27,972 bases of DNA from a virus, in IMG/VR virus record IMGVR_UViG_3300035199_000441, positions 1 to 27,972 of that record. One strand, 5' to 3'. Of this stretch, positions 9,471 through 17,447 are shown piece after piece. A program made the translations under genes and the position numbers. Below the pieces are notes generated by a model. It saw nothing but the letters and a program-made list of their open reading frames with translations. It searched no databases and had not been told where the DNA came from. How positions within the stretch are numbered: the first letter of the stretch is position 1; each line of letters opens with the position of its first letter.

Positions 9471-9541
9471 AGCGGGAACAGGATTTGAACCTGCGACCTC
9501 CTGCTTATGAGGCAGGCGAGCTACCCCTGCTCTATCCCGCT
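9471..9541 (-). tRNA. tRNA-Met (anticodon CAU)
   Basis: The 71-nt cloverleaf is complete: acceptor AGCGGGA/TCCCGCT, D stem GAGC/GCTC, anticodon stem CCTGC/GCAGG with loop CTCATAA, 5-nt variable loop, T stem GCAGG/CCTGT with loop TTCAAAT. The 3' CCA is not encoded. CAU could be elongator Met, or Ile2 if the C is lysidine-modified. The C-G rich initiator pattern (three G-C pairs at the loop end of the anticodon stem) is absent. It sits inside the late head operon between small genes and the scaffold gene. Confidence 0.93.
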
Positions 9542-9590
9542 ATGGCAATCGTAGGGCCACCTATATGCGGTTACAACCCATATTGCGGCC

Positions 9591-9956
9591 CTAGTCTCCA
9601 TAGCAGCCATCCTTGTCGAACATTTGCCTGTGCTTCAAATATCTGCTCCTTGCCTTCCGATCACGAATCTCGCATATCCCGCATTCCTTGAAGTTTATTC
9701 CGGTAATGCCAGCCTTGCGGGCATCAGCCTGGGCCTCCTTGGCTTGTGAGGGATGAACGCCAAGAGCGTCACACTCCTTGGGCCAGTTGCCAGGAGTCGC
9801 ATCGAACCCACCCATTTCGGCCGCCTTGTTGCGCCGGGCCGGGCGTCCGTCGTCTAAAACGATCATTTTTGGGGGGGGGTCGCCCCTGGTCGTGAGGAAA
9901 ACGTCTACCAGTTCTCCTGGCGATCGGCAAAATATGGTCTCGTAGGTAAACAGCAT
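9591..9956 (-). CDS. Small conserved-looking phage protein between portal and scaffold
   Basis: I chose the ATG at 9956, giving 121 aa, because it starts 8 nt after the stop of the preceding small gene; a longer open frame reaches 10064 but would overlap that gene entirely. The C-terminal half (DALGVHPSQAKEAQADARKA, later RDRKARSRYLKH) resembles small phage proteins that describe a helix-rich 'GVHP(S/D)Q' segment and end in 'DGCYGD/GGYGD'. Two cysteines lie close together (KECGIC). Its function is unknown; position suggests a head-assembly or virion accessory role. Confidence 0.7.
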   Translation of the reverse strand: MLFTYETIFCRSPGELVDVFLTTRGDPPPKMIVLDDGRPARRNKAAEMGGFDATPGNWPKECDALGVHPSQAKEAQADARKAGITGINFKECGICEIRDRKARSRYLKHRQMFDKDGCYGD

Positions 9957-9963
9957 TACAGGA

Positions 9964-10215
9964 CTACCGTTTTCGGCCAGCGGTCTTTTTTTTCCGACCA
10001 ACGGCCACTTTTCCGGCTGCGCTAACAACGGGCCCCATGGGCCGACTTTTTCGGGAGGCGGCATCTGCCAGCATCTCCCTCGCCAAGATCGACCGGGATG
10101 CGGCTTCGCTGATGCCGCCCGGTGCCTTCTTTCTCACCCTCTTTTTCTTTGCGGCCTTCGCTGCAGCCATTCCTGATGCGGTATAGGGGTATTTTTTTGA
10201 TCCAACCCGTGGCAT
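9964..10215 (-). CDS. Small Lys/Arg-rich protein downstream of portal
   Basis: This 83-aa, very basic protein begins MPRVGSKKYPYTASGMAAAK, a pattern I recognise from short hypothetical proteins located next to portal genes in podovirus-like phages (G-K-K-x-P-Y-T followed by an Ala/Lys helix). The C-terminus is again Lys/Arg-rich. It starts 17 nt after the portal stop and ends 7 nt before the next gene, fitting an operon. Strong positive charge suggests nucleic-acid or acidic-scaffold contact, but this is inference. Confidence 0.75.
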   Translation of the reverse strand: MPRVGSKKYPYTASGMAAAKAAKKKRVRKKAPGGISEAASRSILAREMLADAASRKSRPMGPVVSAAGKVAVGRKKKTAGRKR

Positions 10216-10232
10216 GGATATCTCCTGTGTGT

Positions 10233-12035
10233 TTATTCCTCGCGCCCACTAAGCGGGCGATCGAGGGTCGCAGTCTGGTCTTTGTTTGCGCCGCCACCAA
10301 GAAGAACAGACTGAAGGATGTTGGATGTGCCCTCGCGTGATTTGCCAGGAATCGAACGCCGGATTTCAGTCCTGGTTGTGTTGGGTGACTTTCTCGGCAT
10401 TTCCTTGCCTGGCGACCCGCCGGCATTCTTTGCCGGAATTCCAGTCAGCACATCCCTTATCTCTGGTGTGTCTGAATATCTGGCAATCAGGTCAAACAGG
10501 GCGACCGGATCAATACCGACGCCCTGAGCCATAAATTGATCTTGCATGGGCAACACCAATTCCTTCAGGACTAGGTTGATCGTTTGTAGTTTCTCTCCTG
10601 GTGACCGATGCTGCATAGAGAACGGAGAGATGCTCAGGTTGTAATCCAGCCGGTCTCCCTCCCTCAACTCTGGACTAAACCTGATGGGAAGCTCCATCGA
10701 GGTTCCTTCTACTCGCTTCACCAGGGGAAGGTCTATCAGCGGGTCGTACCAGAGATAGTCGGCCAAATCCTCGACAACGCCCTGCACAAACGTGACCGTG
10801 TGATCCTGCATCTCAAGGATTCTCTGAGAGGCAGCGGACGAGAGCATTCGCTCCTGTCCGTATGTCTCTGCTTGCGGACTTAATCCGGCCAGGGAATCGA
10901 TATTGCCATTCAGGTAGACGAACAGGTCTCTCGTGTTCGAGAAAAACAGCATCTGCTCGCCGCTGATCCCTCCATATTTGACTTCTTTGAACGCTTCAGG
11001 GTTTTCCGTTCTCACCATTTCACCGCTTTTGGCGGTTCGTACCCGATCGGCGTCAGCTTCGTGTCCAGCCTGATAAAGGCCGACAGTCTTCTGCCTTTCT
11101 GCATCCCGCCCCATCTTGTTAAACAGCGTATTGGCGAGCAGGTGAAGGTCCATCATGATCGACACCGGAGCCAGGGGCATGACGTTGTTCGGAACCCTGT
11201 TGTAACCCAGGTGGTGATACGGCCCCCTTTCGGGGCCCTCCCAGTCAACTATGCTGACCGGCTTGGGAACGATGTTTCCCGAATCGTCTACCGCAAGAGA
11301 TACGACAAGCCTGTCATGAGGCAGCCAGAGATCCCATATCTCAACAATGTCTTTGAACTCTTCGTCGCCCCCGGTTTCGCCCCCAGTGGACAAGCCAGAT
11401 ACCCGCTCGTCCCCCTGCTCGTTGAAAGCGGTACGCATTGTCGGCCTGGTGCCACCAGATTTGAACACTGGCGACTCGTTGAAGTCTTCCCACCGCATCC
11501 GGAAGCGATTGCCGGCAAACGCAACCTCCTCGTACCGCTTTACCGTCATATCGTGGCACCAGTCGTCCAGATCCACCGGATCTGCAAACGGCTGGCCGGC
11601 GTTGTGTCGGAATCCCAGGCTCTCACCGAGAGACGGATCTGTAATGCCAACCTTCATGATGCCGAAAGAGAAAAGGGCGTCTACAACCACATCGTCTATA
11701 GATCGCCGCAGGTCTATTTCTTTAATCAGGTGGTTGATTGCCAGTGCGAAATCTGAGGAGAACGGCTTAAGTGAATTATCCAGCGCATTGACAACGACTT
11801 GTGGCGATCTGGCTGATAGCTGACGACGATACGTCGATACCGCAAGCTCCATTAGGTTGATGGGAACCCGATCCTCTGCCCCGGAGTGGTCTTCGGTGTA
11901 ATGGAACCCAACAAACTGCTTTATCGCCTCAAGCCTGTGGGACCGAAACGCCTCCTGCTTTTTACGAGACCACTGAACGGCGTTCACAAGCCGAGACATT
12001 TGACGTTCGTTTTTTGGATTGAATCTCTTAGCCAT
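10233..12035 (-). CDS. Portal protein
   Basis: The 600-aa protein has the usual length and position for a podovirus-type head-tail connector: immediately downstream of the large terminase and upstream of scaffold and capsid. The N-terminus (KKQEAFRSHRLEAIKQFVG, then RVPINLMELAVSTYRRQL) matches the helical start of many portal proteins. The central part has a long helix and crown-like region, and the C-terminal 80 residues are Pro/Ser/Arg-rich. A GGAG site lies 6 nt before the ATG. Portals form the dodecameric DNA channel in the capsid vertex. A 44-bp stretch, 10444-10487, encoding residues around IARYSDTPEIRDVLT, has an inverted near-copy at 22619-22662. Confidence 0.88.
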   Translation of the reverse strand: MAKRFNPKNERQMSRLVNAVQWSRKKQEAFRSHRLEAIKQFVGFHYTEDHSGAEDRVPINLMELAVSTYRRQLSARSPQVVVNALDNSLKPFSSDFALAINHLIKEIDLRRSIDDVVVDALFSFGIMKVGITDPSLGESLGFRHNAGQPFADPVDLDDWCHDMTVKRYEEVAFAGNRFRMRWEDFNESPVFKSGGTRPTMRTAFNEQGDERVSGLSTGGETGGDEEFKDIVEIWDLWLPHDRLVVSLAVDDSGNIVPKPVSIVDWEGPERGPYHHLGYNRVPNNVMPLAPVSIMMDLHLLANTLFNKMGRDAERQKTVGLYQAGHEADADRVRTAKSGEMVRTENPEAFKEVKYGGISGEQMLFFSNTRDLFVYLNGNIDSLAGLSPQAETYGQERMLSSAASQRILEMQDHTVTFVQGVVEDLADYLWYDPLIDLPLVKRVEGTSMELPIRFSPELREGDRLDYNLSISPFSMQHRSPGEKLQTINLVLKELVLPMQDQFMAQGVGIDPVALFDLIARYSDTPEIRDVLTGIPAKNAGGSPGKEMPRKSPNTTRTEIRRSIPGKSREGTSNILQSVLLGGGANKDQTATLDRPLSGREE

Positions 12036-12103
12036 CCTTGGCTCCAGAGGTATGTGTAGTCTATACCATTCTTACGCCCGCGCTTACGGGTAACGACAGG
12101 CAT
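11984..12103 (-). CDS. Possible small ORF overlapping portal start
   Basis: The 81-nt gap between terminase and portal contains an ATG at 12103 opening a 39-codon frame that runs 52 nt into the portal gene in another frame. Its first part (MPVVTRKRGRKNGIDYTYLW) is basic, then aromatic, and looks protein-like. There is no clear Shine-Dalgarno sequence, and the long overlap argues against it. It could equally be non-coding leader for the portal gene. Confidence 0.25.
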   Translation of the reverse strand: MPVVTRKRGRKNGIDYTYLWSQGWLRDSIQKTNVKCLGL

Positions 12104-12116
12104 GTTCGCGGTGCCA

Positions 12117-13976
12117 TCACCACATCGTAGTCTCCAACTGCTCCTCATCCCAAATCTTCCGCCTCCAGGCAAAACATCCCACAGGAATGGTTACCGGGCC
12201 TTCGCCTGGGGGGGCCGCCTTTTCCTTGGCGATTTTATAGCAGAGGGCGCCCGCTGTAGGCCGGTCTCCGTGCTGTTCGCCGGCCCCGGATGGGTCGTGG
12301 GAGTTTGACTCTCGGGTATGCAATATCCACCTTGTATTGGTATAGATGAAGTGCCTGCATTCCTCCAACTGGTGCTTAGACCTTACCTGGAACGAATCTT
12401 CGTGAAGGGCCGCCTTGAAGTCTCCGAAAAGGCGCTGTTTTTCATCCTTGGTCGGCCACCACCCCGGAATGTTGCTTTTCCTGCGACGAACCAGACTTCT
12501 CTCATCTCGTCGGTGGTAGAAATTCCTAAAGCCCAGGTCGAGTATTCTGGCCTCAAAGTTTCGTCCCGGCCCCGGAGCCTCCCAAATCATGTGGGCCGGA
12601 TCTCCGCTGGCGTCGTGGAACCACATGGCCAAAGCCACCGCCAATTCAGCCAGTTCCTCTGGACGAATGTGGGGATCGGTGTATTCGGCAACCTGCTCCT
12701 GGGTTGTAATGTCAGATACGACTAGGCAGGAGTTGGATGCCCCCGTTCCCGACGAGATATCGGCACCTATCGCATACCTGTGATCGTAGGTGGGCCTTCC
12801 CTGTTGAAGGGGGCACCACAGATCGAGCCGGCCCTTTGCCATGGAGGAAAACCGTGTAGGCTGAATTGGGTCAACGGTGTATTCCAGCGCTCCGGTATAC
12901 CGTGGAGGCTCGACCATCGATCCAACGCACTTGTCGATTAGGCTTGGCTCGAAGTAGGTTGACGCAGAGCCGATAAAGTCCATGTCAAGCTCTTGGGCGA
13001 TATCACTGCTGTGGCGTGCCCTGGCACACTCGGCGTCGTACCAGGGACTTCTCGTTTTGCCATCACGGATAAACTTGTATCCGTCCGGCGGTGGGCTTTC
13101 GGGGTTGAGCACCCTTACGTCTGCCCGTCCGGCCACATAGAGGCCCCGGTTTTTGTTGGGGTGTATTGGCCACCAGAGCCTCATTTGCTGGAAATTCTCA
13201 GAACTGTCACCCCTGGAAATGTCGTAGGCGACGTTCCCAGAGCCTTCCGGCGTAAACAAGCAGATGCGGCAGTTGGTTACATCCCGCATTCCACGGAAGA
13301 TGGTCGCCTGGTTATCCATCTTCGAGAACTCATCCTTGAACACAGCAAGCCGACGATCAGAGACCCCAGAAAACTCTGCTGTTGTTTCGCCATCGATAAC
13401 ACTGTTGTTGTCGATGTTCAGAGAATGCAGTTCTTTCTGGTGCGTAGACGGCAGAAGCCATCCTGGCTGGTGCTGATGAAGGAATGCGAACTTGGTAAAC
13501 AGGGCCTTTGGATCTCCGGGGTTGTAAACGAGGCTCTTTTTTCGGCTCATCCACAAGAACGATGCGAACGAGTGGAAGTGCCACGTCCATTCCATTGCCG
13601 TAATGCACATCCATGAGGCCCCCATGTCGCGGGACTTCACGACGACCAAGTCGCGCTTACCTATGCAGTCGCATATTTCCAAGATTGCATCGTCTTGGAA
13701 AGGAAACGTAATAAACGGCAGAACCGCCCTAGTTCTCGGCTCAAAGATCCAGCAAAACGTGTTTATGTAGAACAGAACGTCTCTGGCGCACATGACCCAC
13801 AAGTCTTGCTGCATTTCCCGATCGCCAGCAGCGCGGTTGATTATCTTTTTGCGCCACAACAGGTTGGCGGACTGTTCTTTCGGAACAAGGTTGTAGTATG
13901 GACAGCGATCCGAGTGGTCTTCTGTCGGCGTGTACGGCAGAGCCTCGGCTCCTGGCGACTGCGGCCAAGAAATCAC
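12117..13976 (-). CDS. terL: Terminase large subunit
   Basis: The 619-aa protein carries the expected motifs of the packaging ATPase-nuclease. These are a Walker A variant KSRDMGAS at residues 114-121, Walker B AVFKDEF at 211-217, a coupling motif near FTPEGSGN (241-248), and RuvC-like nuclease acidic residues in YAIGADISSG (D406), MIWEAPGPG (E466) and ALHEDS (about 526-527). It drives genome translocation into the procapsid and cuts concatemers. The start is GTG, in a GTGA overlap with the upstream gene's TGA, giving translational coupling. All key motifs look intact. Confidence 0.95.
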   Translation of the reverse strand: MISWPQSPGAEALPYTPTEDHSDRCPYYNLVPKEQSANLLWRKKIINRAAGDREMQQDLWVMCARDVLFYINTFCWIFEPRTRAVLPFITFPFQDDAILEICDCIGKRDLVVVKSRDMGASWMCITAMEWTWHFHSFASFLWMSRKKSLVYNPGDPKALFTKFAFLHQHQPGWLLPSTHQKELHSLNIDNNSVIDGETTAEFSGVSDRRLAVFKDEFSKMDNQATIFRGMRDVTNCRICLFTPEGSGNVAYDISRGDSSENFQQMRLWWPIHPNKNRGLYVAGRADVRVLNPESPPPDGYKFIRDGKTRSPWYDAECARARHSSDIAQELDMDFIGSASTYFEPSLIDKCVGSMVEPPRYTGALEYTVDPIQPTRFSSMAKGRLDLWCPLQQGRPTYDHRYAIGADISSGTGASNSCLVVSDITTQEQVAEYTDPHIRPEELAELAVALAMWFHDASGDPAHMIWEAPGPGRNFEARILDLGFRNFYHRRDERSLVRRRKSNIPGWWPTKDEKQRLFGDFKAALHEDSFQVRSKHQLEECRHFIYTNTRWILHTRESNSHDPSGAGEQHGDRPTAGALCYKIAKEKAAPPGEGPVTIPVGCFAWRRKIWDEEQLETTMW

Positions 13977-14581
13977 TCCCCAGACTCCGATGACATCTTC
14001 TCAAGTTCTTCGATCGCGCGAATAACTTGATCTCCCTTGTCGGAAAACCGGAGTTGCGAATCCAAGTCGGCGCGGCTTGGAAAGATGCGTGTAGACAGGT
14101 CTTTCCAAAAGCAACTTTCGTTTGAAGGTGTGCGTTGTGCCCACCTGAGCATGCCATACGCCATCGGGCTCGGCGCATCCTTGGCCGACACTTCTTTCAG
14201 CACCACGTTGTCAGCGACCCACTTGACGGCAACATGCGATGGGCAGTCTCGATCTCCGAACACCTCTTTGTCCACCCGGTCGCCAAACAGGACAAGGCCG
14301 TCTTCCGGTCGCACCTTCCCTTTGGGGAGCGGCGGAAGATTCTCTGGCGACACGGGCGGAAACGATTCGGCCGCCGCCACCCAAGCCTCGCCAGCGGGAA
14401 TACCAAGTCCTATAAGCATTTCCCGCTTTTCATTGAAGGCGCCTAGGTTTCCTTCCCGAGTTAGCCGCTCGCGCGTGACCTTTTTGGGTTGCCTTGCGTA
14501 TTCGGGGTAGCTCGAATAGTCGCCGCCTTGACTTGTATCGGAGGCGCGCTTCCCTGGGATTTTATTATTGTTGTCGTCCAT
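13973..14581 (-). CDS. terS: Probable terminase small subunit
   Basis: This 202-aa, hydrophilic protein lies directly before terL, overlapping it by 4 nt, which is the standard place for the DNA-recognition subunit. The first 40 residues are disordered and basic. A helical region with EKREMLIGLGIPAGEAWVAA could be a helix-turn-helix-like segment, and the C-terminus (DKGDQVIRAIEELEKMSSES) is a predicted helix for oligomerisation. The family itself is not recognised, so the assignment is by context. Upstream is a 66-bp divergent gap shared with a plus-strand gene. Confidence 0.65.
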   Translation of the reverse strand: MDDNNNKIPGKRASDTSQGGDYSSYPEYARQPKKVTRERLTREGNLGAFNEKREMLIGLGIPAGEAWVAAAESFPPVSPENLPPLPKGKVRPEDGLVLFGDRVDKEVFGDRDCPSHVAVKWVADNVVLKEVSAKDAPSPMAYGMLRWAQRTPSNESCFWKDLSTRIFPSRADLDSQLRFSDKGDQVIRAIEELEKMSSESGE

Positions 14582-14647
14582 GACTTTTCTCTATCTGCCA
14601 AGACCCACGGTCGTCTCATTATCGAAACATTGCGTAGGATAATATCC

Positions 14648-14908
14648 ATGCATAACGACTCGACCTATCACGTCAAATTCAAGAAAAGGCTTTGGCTAAT
14701 AGATACGGGCCGGACGCTGTCGCGCACAGATGGGTTGAATCAAAACGAAGGAAGCAGCTTCAGCAAGCTCCTTACGATTTGCCAGCATCGATTCGGACCT
14801 GGATGGATTAAGCGTGATGGAGATTCGTTGACTTGGAAGCTGAACCCCAAAGCAGATGATGGCGCCAAGGCCAAGAGAAGGGCCCAACGAAAAAAGCCGC
14901 CCACCTGA
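14648..14908 (+). CDS. Small basic protein on the opposite strand (possible moron)
   Basis: The ATG at 14648 opens an 86-aa frame that fills the 400-bp gap between the terminase operon and the lipoprotein gene, divergent from the former and convergent with the latter. The sequence is protein-like: KFKKRLWLIDTGRTLSRTDG, then GPGWIKRDGDSLTWKLN, ending in a Lys/Arg-rich tail. A weak site (TAGGATAA) precedes it. It could be a small nucleic-acid-binding or regulatory protein. The plus-strand orientation inside a minus-strand late block suggests independent acquisition. A longer in-frame extension upstream to 14489 overlaps the terminase gene and is unlikely. Confidence 0.5.
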   Translation: MHNDSTYHVKFKKRLWLIDTGRTLSRTDGLNQNEGSSFSKLLTICQHRFGPGWIKRDGDSLTWKLNPKADDGAKAKRRAQRKKPPT

Positions 14909-14921
14909 GCCTGGCGACAAA

Positions 14922-14956
14922 AGAGCACCCCCCTGCCAAGACAGAACCAGGGGGGT
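14922..14956 (-). terminator. Possible terminator after the lipoprotein gene
   Basis: A 9-bp perfect stem (ACCCCCCTG at 14927-14935 with CAGGGGGGT at 14948-14956, 12-nt loop) is followed on the minus strand by GCTCTTTTG, a short T run. It sits just past the stop of the 14979-15539 gene and also past the end of the convergent plus-strand gene. The loop is long and the T run is short, so activity is uncertain. Confidence 0.5.
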
Positions 14957-14978
14957 ACGAGGGGGGGAACATTATCAA

Positions 14979-15539
14979 TTAGCCGGCGAATATCTTAGCG
15001 GCTCCCGAGTTTATGTGCCCCACCTTCACGGCATCCTTTCTAACGACCAAGAATTCCTGTCCCTCGATGCCAAATCCTGGGTTTTTGTTCAACTTTGTTT
15101 CGATTTGACGATCTCTGGCAGCCTCTATCGGCCCGGCCACCGACTTAACGCCAGCCTTTATTCCTGATTTCCGGCCCAGCAGGGTAGATATCAGGCCGGC
15201 GACCCCCACGAGAACGGGGCCGTAGGGCCCCAAGAGCGGCGCCACGGCCCCTGCGCCGGCCTGGATGCCATCGCCCAGGCTTGTGCGACTGGCCTCTACG
15301 GCGGCCTCCAGGCCATCCAGAACGTCGGTAGCCCTGTCTAGGTGGGATTCCAGAACAGATAGTTTCTCAAGATCCTCCTGCTCGCCAGTTTCTTCGAGCA
15401 TGGACCTTGTGGCATTCAACTCCTGCCGGATTTGCGACTGCGTTTGCTGCGCCTGAAGAATTGCGGACTGTAGTTCAGCGTTGCTGCAGCCACCCAAGAA
15501 CAGCACCACGCATATCGGGAGCAATACATATCGTTTCAT
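14979..15539 (-). CDS. Phage-encoded lipoprotein, spanin-like features
   Basis: I chose the ATG at 15539 (186 aa); a GTG at 15551 overlapping the upstream stop would add four residues. The N-terminus MKRYVLLPICVVLFLGGC is a lipoprotein signal with lipobox LGGC, so Cys18 should be acylated. A coiled-coil region follows (about 25-90, Gln/Glu-rich). A second hydrophobic stretch (about 97-122, VAPLLGPYGPVLVGVAGLIS) precedes a basic C-terminal part. A lipid-anchored N-terminus plus a downstream TM-like segment recalls u-spanins, which fuse the two membranes of Gram-negative hosts at lysis. However, about 60 residues follow the TM here, unlike classical u-spanins. A conversion lipoprotein is the alternative. 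Confidence 0.7.
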   Translation of the reverse strand: MKRYVLLPICVVLFLGGCSNAELQSAILQAQQTQSQIRQELNATRSMLEETGEQEDLEKLSVLESHLDRATDVLDGLEAAVEASRTSLGDGIQAGAGAVAPLLGPYGPVLVGVAGLISTLLGRKSGIKAGVKSVAGPIEAARDRQIETKLNKNPGFGIEGQEFLVVRKDAVKVGHINSGAAKIFAG

Positions 15540-15550
15540 GTCATATCTCA

Positions 15551-16276
15551 CTATTCCGACAGGTAGGACTGAGCGAATTGACGCGCCCGCTTTGCCAGCA
15601 CCTTGTCGTTGCTTGGGTCTGCAATGACCGATCCTGCTTCCCAGATCATTACGTTTGGGATCAGTCCCGTCGTTGCCTTGCGGATCGTTTTCGCCATCGC
15701 CTTGGTAGCCTTGCCCCCCTCGATGTCGAATGAAACCTTGTTCGAGAACGACACCGTTATGACCTGGGGGACGCCGGGGAATGCTTGCGCAAGCATGTCG
15801 CAGCCGTGCGATACCTCGTCAACGCCTACGGTCCAACTCTCGTCCTCTTTATGACGCCACTTACAGTCCCATCCATGATACGGAAGCGAATCGATTTCGA
15901 GCAGCTTCTCGTGCTCAGCGCCTTTGTGGTAATGAAAGAACGCATAGAGTGATGTCCCATATTCCTGTGCGACTTGCTCGAACGACTCAAGATGATCTCG
16001 CCAATACGGAATACCTTCTCGCTCTACGTCGTTCCACTTCACCCACTCAAGCGATAGGTGCTGGACGAACGGGAACGGCATCGGGAGAGTTTCGAGATGA
16101 GTCCGTAGCTTTCGATCCCAGTCCGGGTCAATCGTGCATTCATCAGTTTCGCCATCTCGATCAAGGACGGCTCCCTTATTGATCGTGAGCATCGGCTTGT
16201 AGTACCGATGTAAGATTCGCTCGAACTGAGAACCAGGGATCAGGTTTCCCAGGATCTTGTCGTCGTAGTAAAGCAT
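15551..16276 (-). CDS. Unknown 241-aa protein, possible TIM-barrel glycosidase-like fold
   Basis: A strong AGGAGG site lies 6 nt before the ATG and the stop abuts the lipoprotein gene, so the two form one unit. The sequence has strand-helix alternation and aromatic/acidic clusters: PFVQHLSLEWVKWND, SLYAFFHYHKG, then PNVMIWEAGSV near the C-terminus. These look like strand ends of a (beta/alpha)8 glycoside-hydrolase-like protein, but no family signature is clear. Location next to a lipoprotein with spanin-like features makes a cell-wall or envelope role conceivable. I do not recognise it with confidence. Confidence 0.7.
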   Translation of the reverse strand: MLYYDDKILGNLIPGSQFERILHRYYKPMLTINKGAVLDRDGETDECTIDPDWDRKLRTHLETLPMPFPFVQHLSLEWVKWNDVEREGIPYWRDHLESFEQVAQEYGTSLYAFFHYHKGAEHEKLLEIDSLPYHGWDCKWRHKEDESWTVGVDEVSHGCDMLAQAFPGVPQVITVSFSNKVSFDIEGGKATKAMAKTIRKATTGLIPNVMIWEAGSVIADPSNDKVLAKRARQFAQSYLSE

Positions 16277-16295
16277 TATCGCCTCCTGTGTTGAC

Positions 16296-16760
16296 CTAGA
16301 TACCTATTCTCGACTCGACGCACAAGGAGACCGCTATGGCATCAGAGACATCAAGCGGCTGTGGGGCGGATTTCAAATTGCACCGATCGACTACTGCTTG
16401 CTGAACCTGGGTCTTGCTTGCCACCCCAGATCCCGTCATCGACTTCTTTACGTCGGAAGGGCTTGGTTCGTATATTTCCAGACCCGCCCGCGCACAGGCA
16501 AGCAGCATGATGCCCCTGGCCTCCAGCATGGCAACCTGTCCCATGAACCGCTTGGGGTGAATAAACGGCCCCTCTACTCCAGCAACATCCGGGTCGTGGT
16601 CTTCTATGGTTTCGGTGACGTGGTCGAATAGCAAAGAAAGTCGTTCGGGCACGGTTTCTTTTCGAGGCAGTCGATAGACCCCTGCCTCAAGTATTTTCCC
16701 TGCCTCAATAACCGCGTATCCCGCAACGACGATAGCGGGGTCGAAGCCAATAACCTTCAT
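16296..16760 (-). CDS. ruvC: RuvC-family Holliday junction resolvase
   Basis: The 154-aa protein matches bacterial RuvC along its length (E. coli RuvC is 173 aa). It starts VIGFDPAIVVAGYAVIE with catalytic D7, has GVEGPF with E63, the conserved EARGIMLLACARAGLEIYEP stretch, VKKSMTGSGVASKTQVQQ with the DNA-contact Lys residues, and LDVSDAIAVSLC giving D137 and D140. All four metal-binding acids are therefore present. Phage RuvC-like enzymes resolve branched replication/recombination DNA before packaging, which fits its place in the late operon upstream of the terminase. Confidence 0.92.
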   Translation of the reverse strand: MKVIGFDPAIVVAGYAVIEAGKILEAGVYRLPRKETVPERLSLLFDHVTETIEDHDPDVAGVEGPFIHPKRFMGQVAMLEARGIMLLACARAGLEIYEPSPSDVKKSMTGSGVASKTQVQQAVVDRCNLKSAPQPLDVSDAIAVSLCVESRIGI

Positions 16761-16769
16761 GCTCGTATA

Positions 16770-17177
16770 CTATGTGTCCCACGGCTGTTCGGCCTTTGGA
16801 GCGTAGTTGTCGAGAAAAAGGTTGTTTTCCCGATCGAAGAACTGCATCCAGAATTTTCCGTCGTCTCGGTGATCAAGCATCTCGAATACGGAGATCAGTC
16901 GATTCTGGCCCTGCTGGCCGCGCCCGACACCCTTCATTGTCGTCAGATCCTCTTTCTTGAACATCAGGCCGCCCATGCTGTTGACGCGCCGGACAACTGA
17001 CTCGATCGACTTTCGTCGCATCCACGGGGCAAACGTGGGAATGTCTTCCCTGGAAAATCCATAATCTCGCCTGGGGGGGCGGATTTCAAACGGCCCGAAT
17101 CCCATATGCGGCGGAAAAAGAATGATGTACGGCCCACCTCGTCTGTCCATGAGGGGATCTTCCACAATCTTCCACAC
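16770..17177 (-). CDS. Unknown small phage protein
   Basis: The frame gives 135 aa from a GTG at 17177, with GGGGG about 7 nt upstream. An internal ATG at 17150 preceded by GGAAG would give 126 aa and is nearly as good. The sequence is mixed, with PPHMGFGPFEIRPPRRDYGF, a basic segment (WMRRKSIESVVRRVNS) and KFWMQFFDRENN at the end. No family is recognised. It begins the minus-strand late run, 9 nt before ruvC, and is divergent from the plus-strand gene at 17240. Confidence 0.65.
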   Translation of the reverse strand: MWKIVEDPLMDRRGGPYIILFPPHMGFGPFEIRPPRRDYGFSREDIPTFAPWMRRKSIESVVRRVNSMGGLMFKKEDLTTMKGVGRGQQGQNRLISVFEMLDHRDDGKFWMQFFDRENNLFLDNYAPKAEQPWDT

Positions 17178-17239
17178 AAATCAACCCCCATCCAGACCAT
17201 TTTGATATATTCCGACCATTCGTTCACGGATGACACCAA

Positions 17240-17437
17240 ATGAAACGACAGCCCACTGTTTCCCAGTTAGACGCGAGGCTCGCCGCCCTAGAGGCAAAAA
17301 TCAAAGACCTAGTCAGCCGGTGGGAACCAGAGCACCATTGGCGAACCGGACTAATCATGCGCCTGACCCGAATCGAACAGGCCATAGAAATGATTGATTC
17401 GCACCAAAGGGGCTCCAACGGCGCAACCGAACTCTAG
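17240..17437 (+). CDS. Short coiled-coil protein
   Basis: This 65-aa ORF starts 62 bp from the divergent minus-strand gene. It is almost wholly helical, with a heptad-like segment SQLDARLAALEAKIKDLVSR followed by a second helix MRLTRIEQAIEMID, suggesting a small oligomerising coiled coil. GGATG 8 nt before the ATG is a plausible ribosome site. The next gene begins 10 nt after its stop, so they are probably cotranscribed and end at the terminator at 17773-17815. Function unknown. Confidence 0.6.
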   Translation: MKRQPTVSQLDARLAALEAKIKDLVSRWEPEHHWRTGLIMRLTRIEQAIEMIDSHQRGSNGATEL

Positions 17438-17447
17438 TAGACGTGAA

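Noticed and set aside
9957-10064. Upstream extension of the 9591 gene
   Set aside because: It lies wholly inside the 9964-10215 gene in another frame, and the ATG at 9956 fits the spacing.
16964-17239. Alternative minus-strand frame overlapping the 16770-17177 gene, with a 10-bp tandem duplication (TGTGGAAGAT) nearby
   Set aside because: Removing one repeat unit does not join the two frames, and the second half of this frame is not protein-like.
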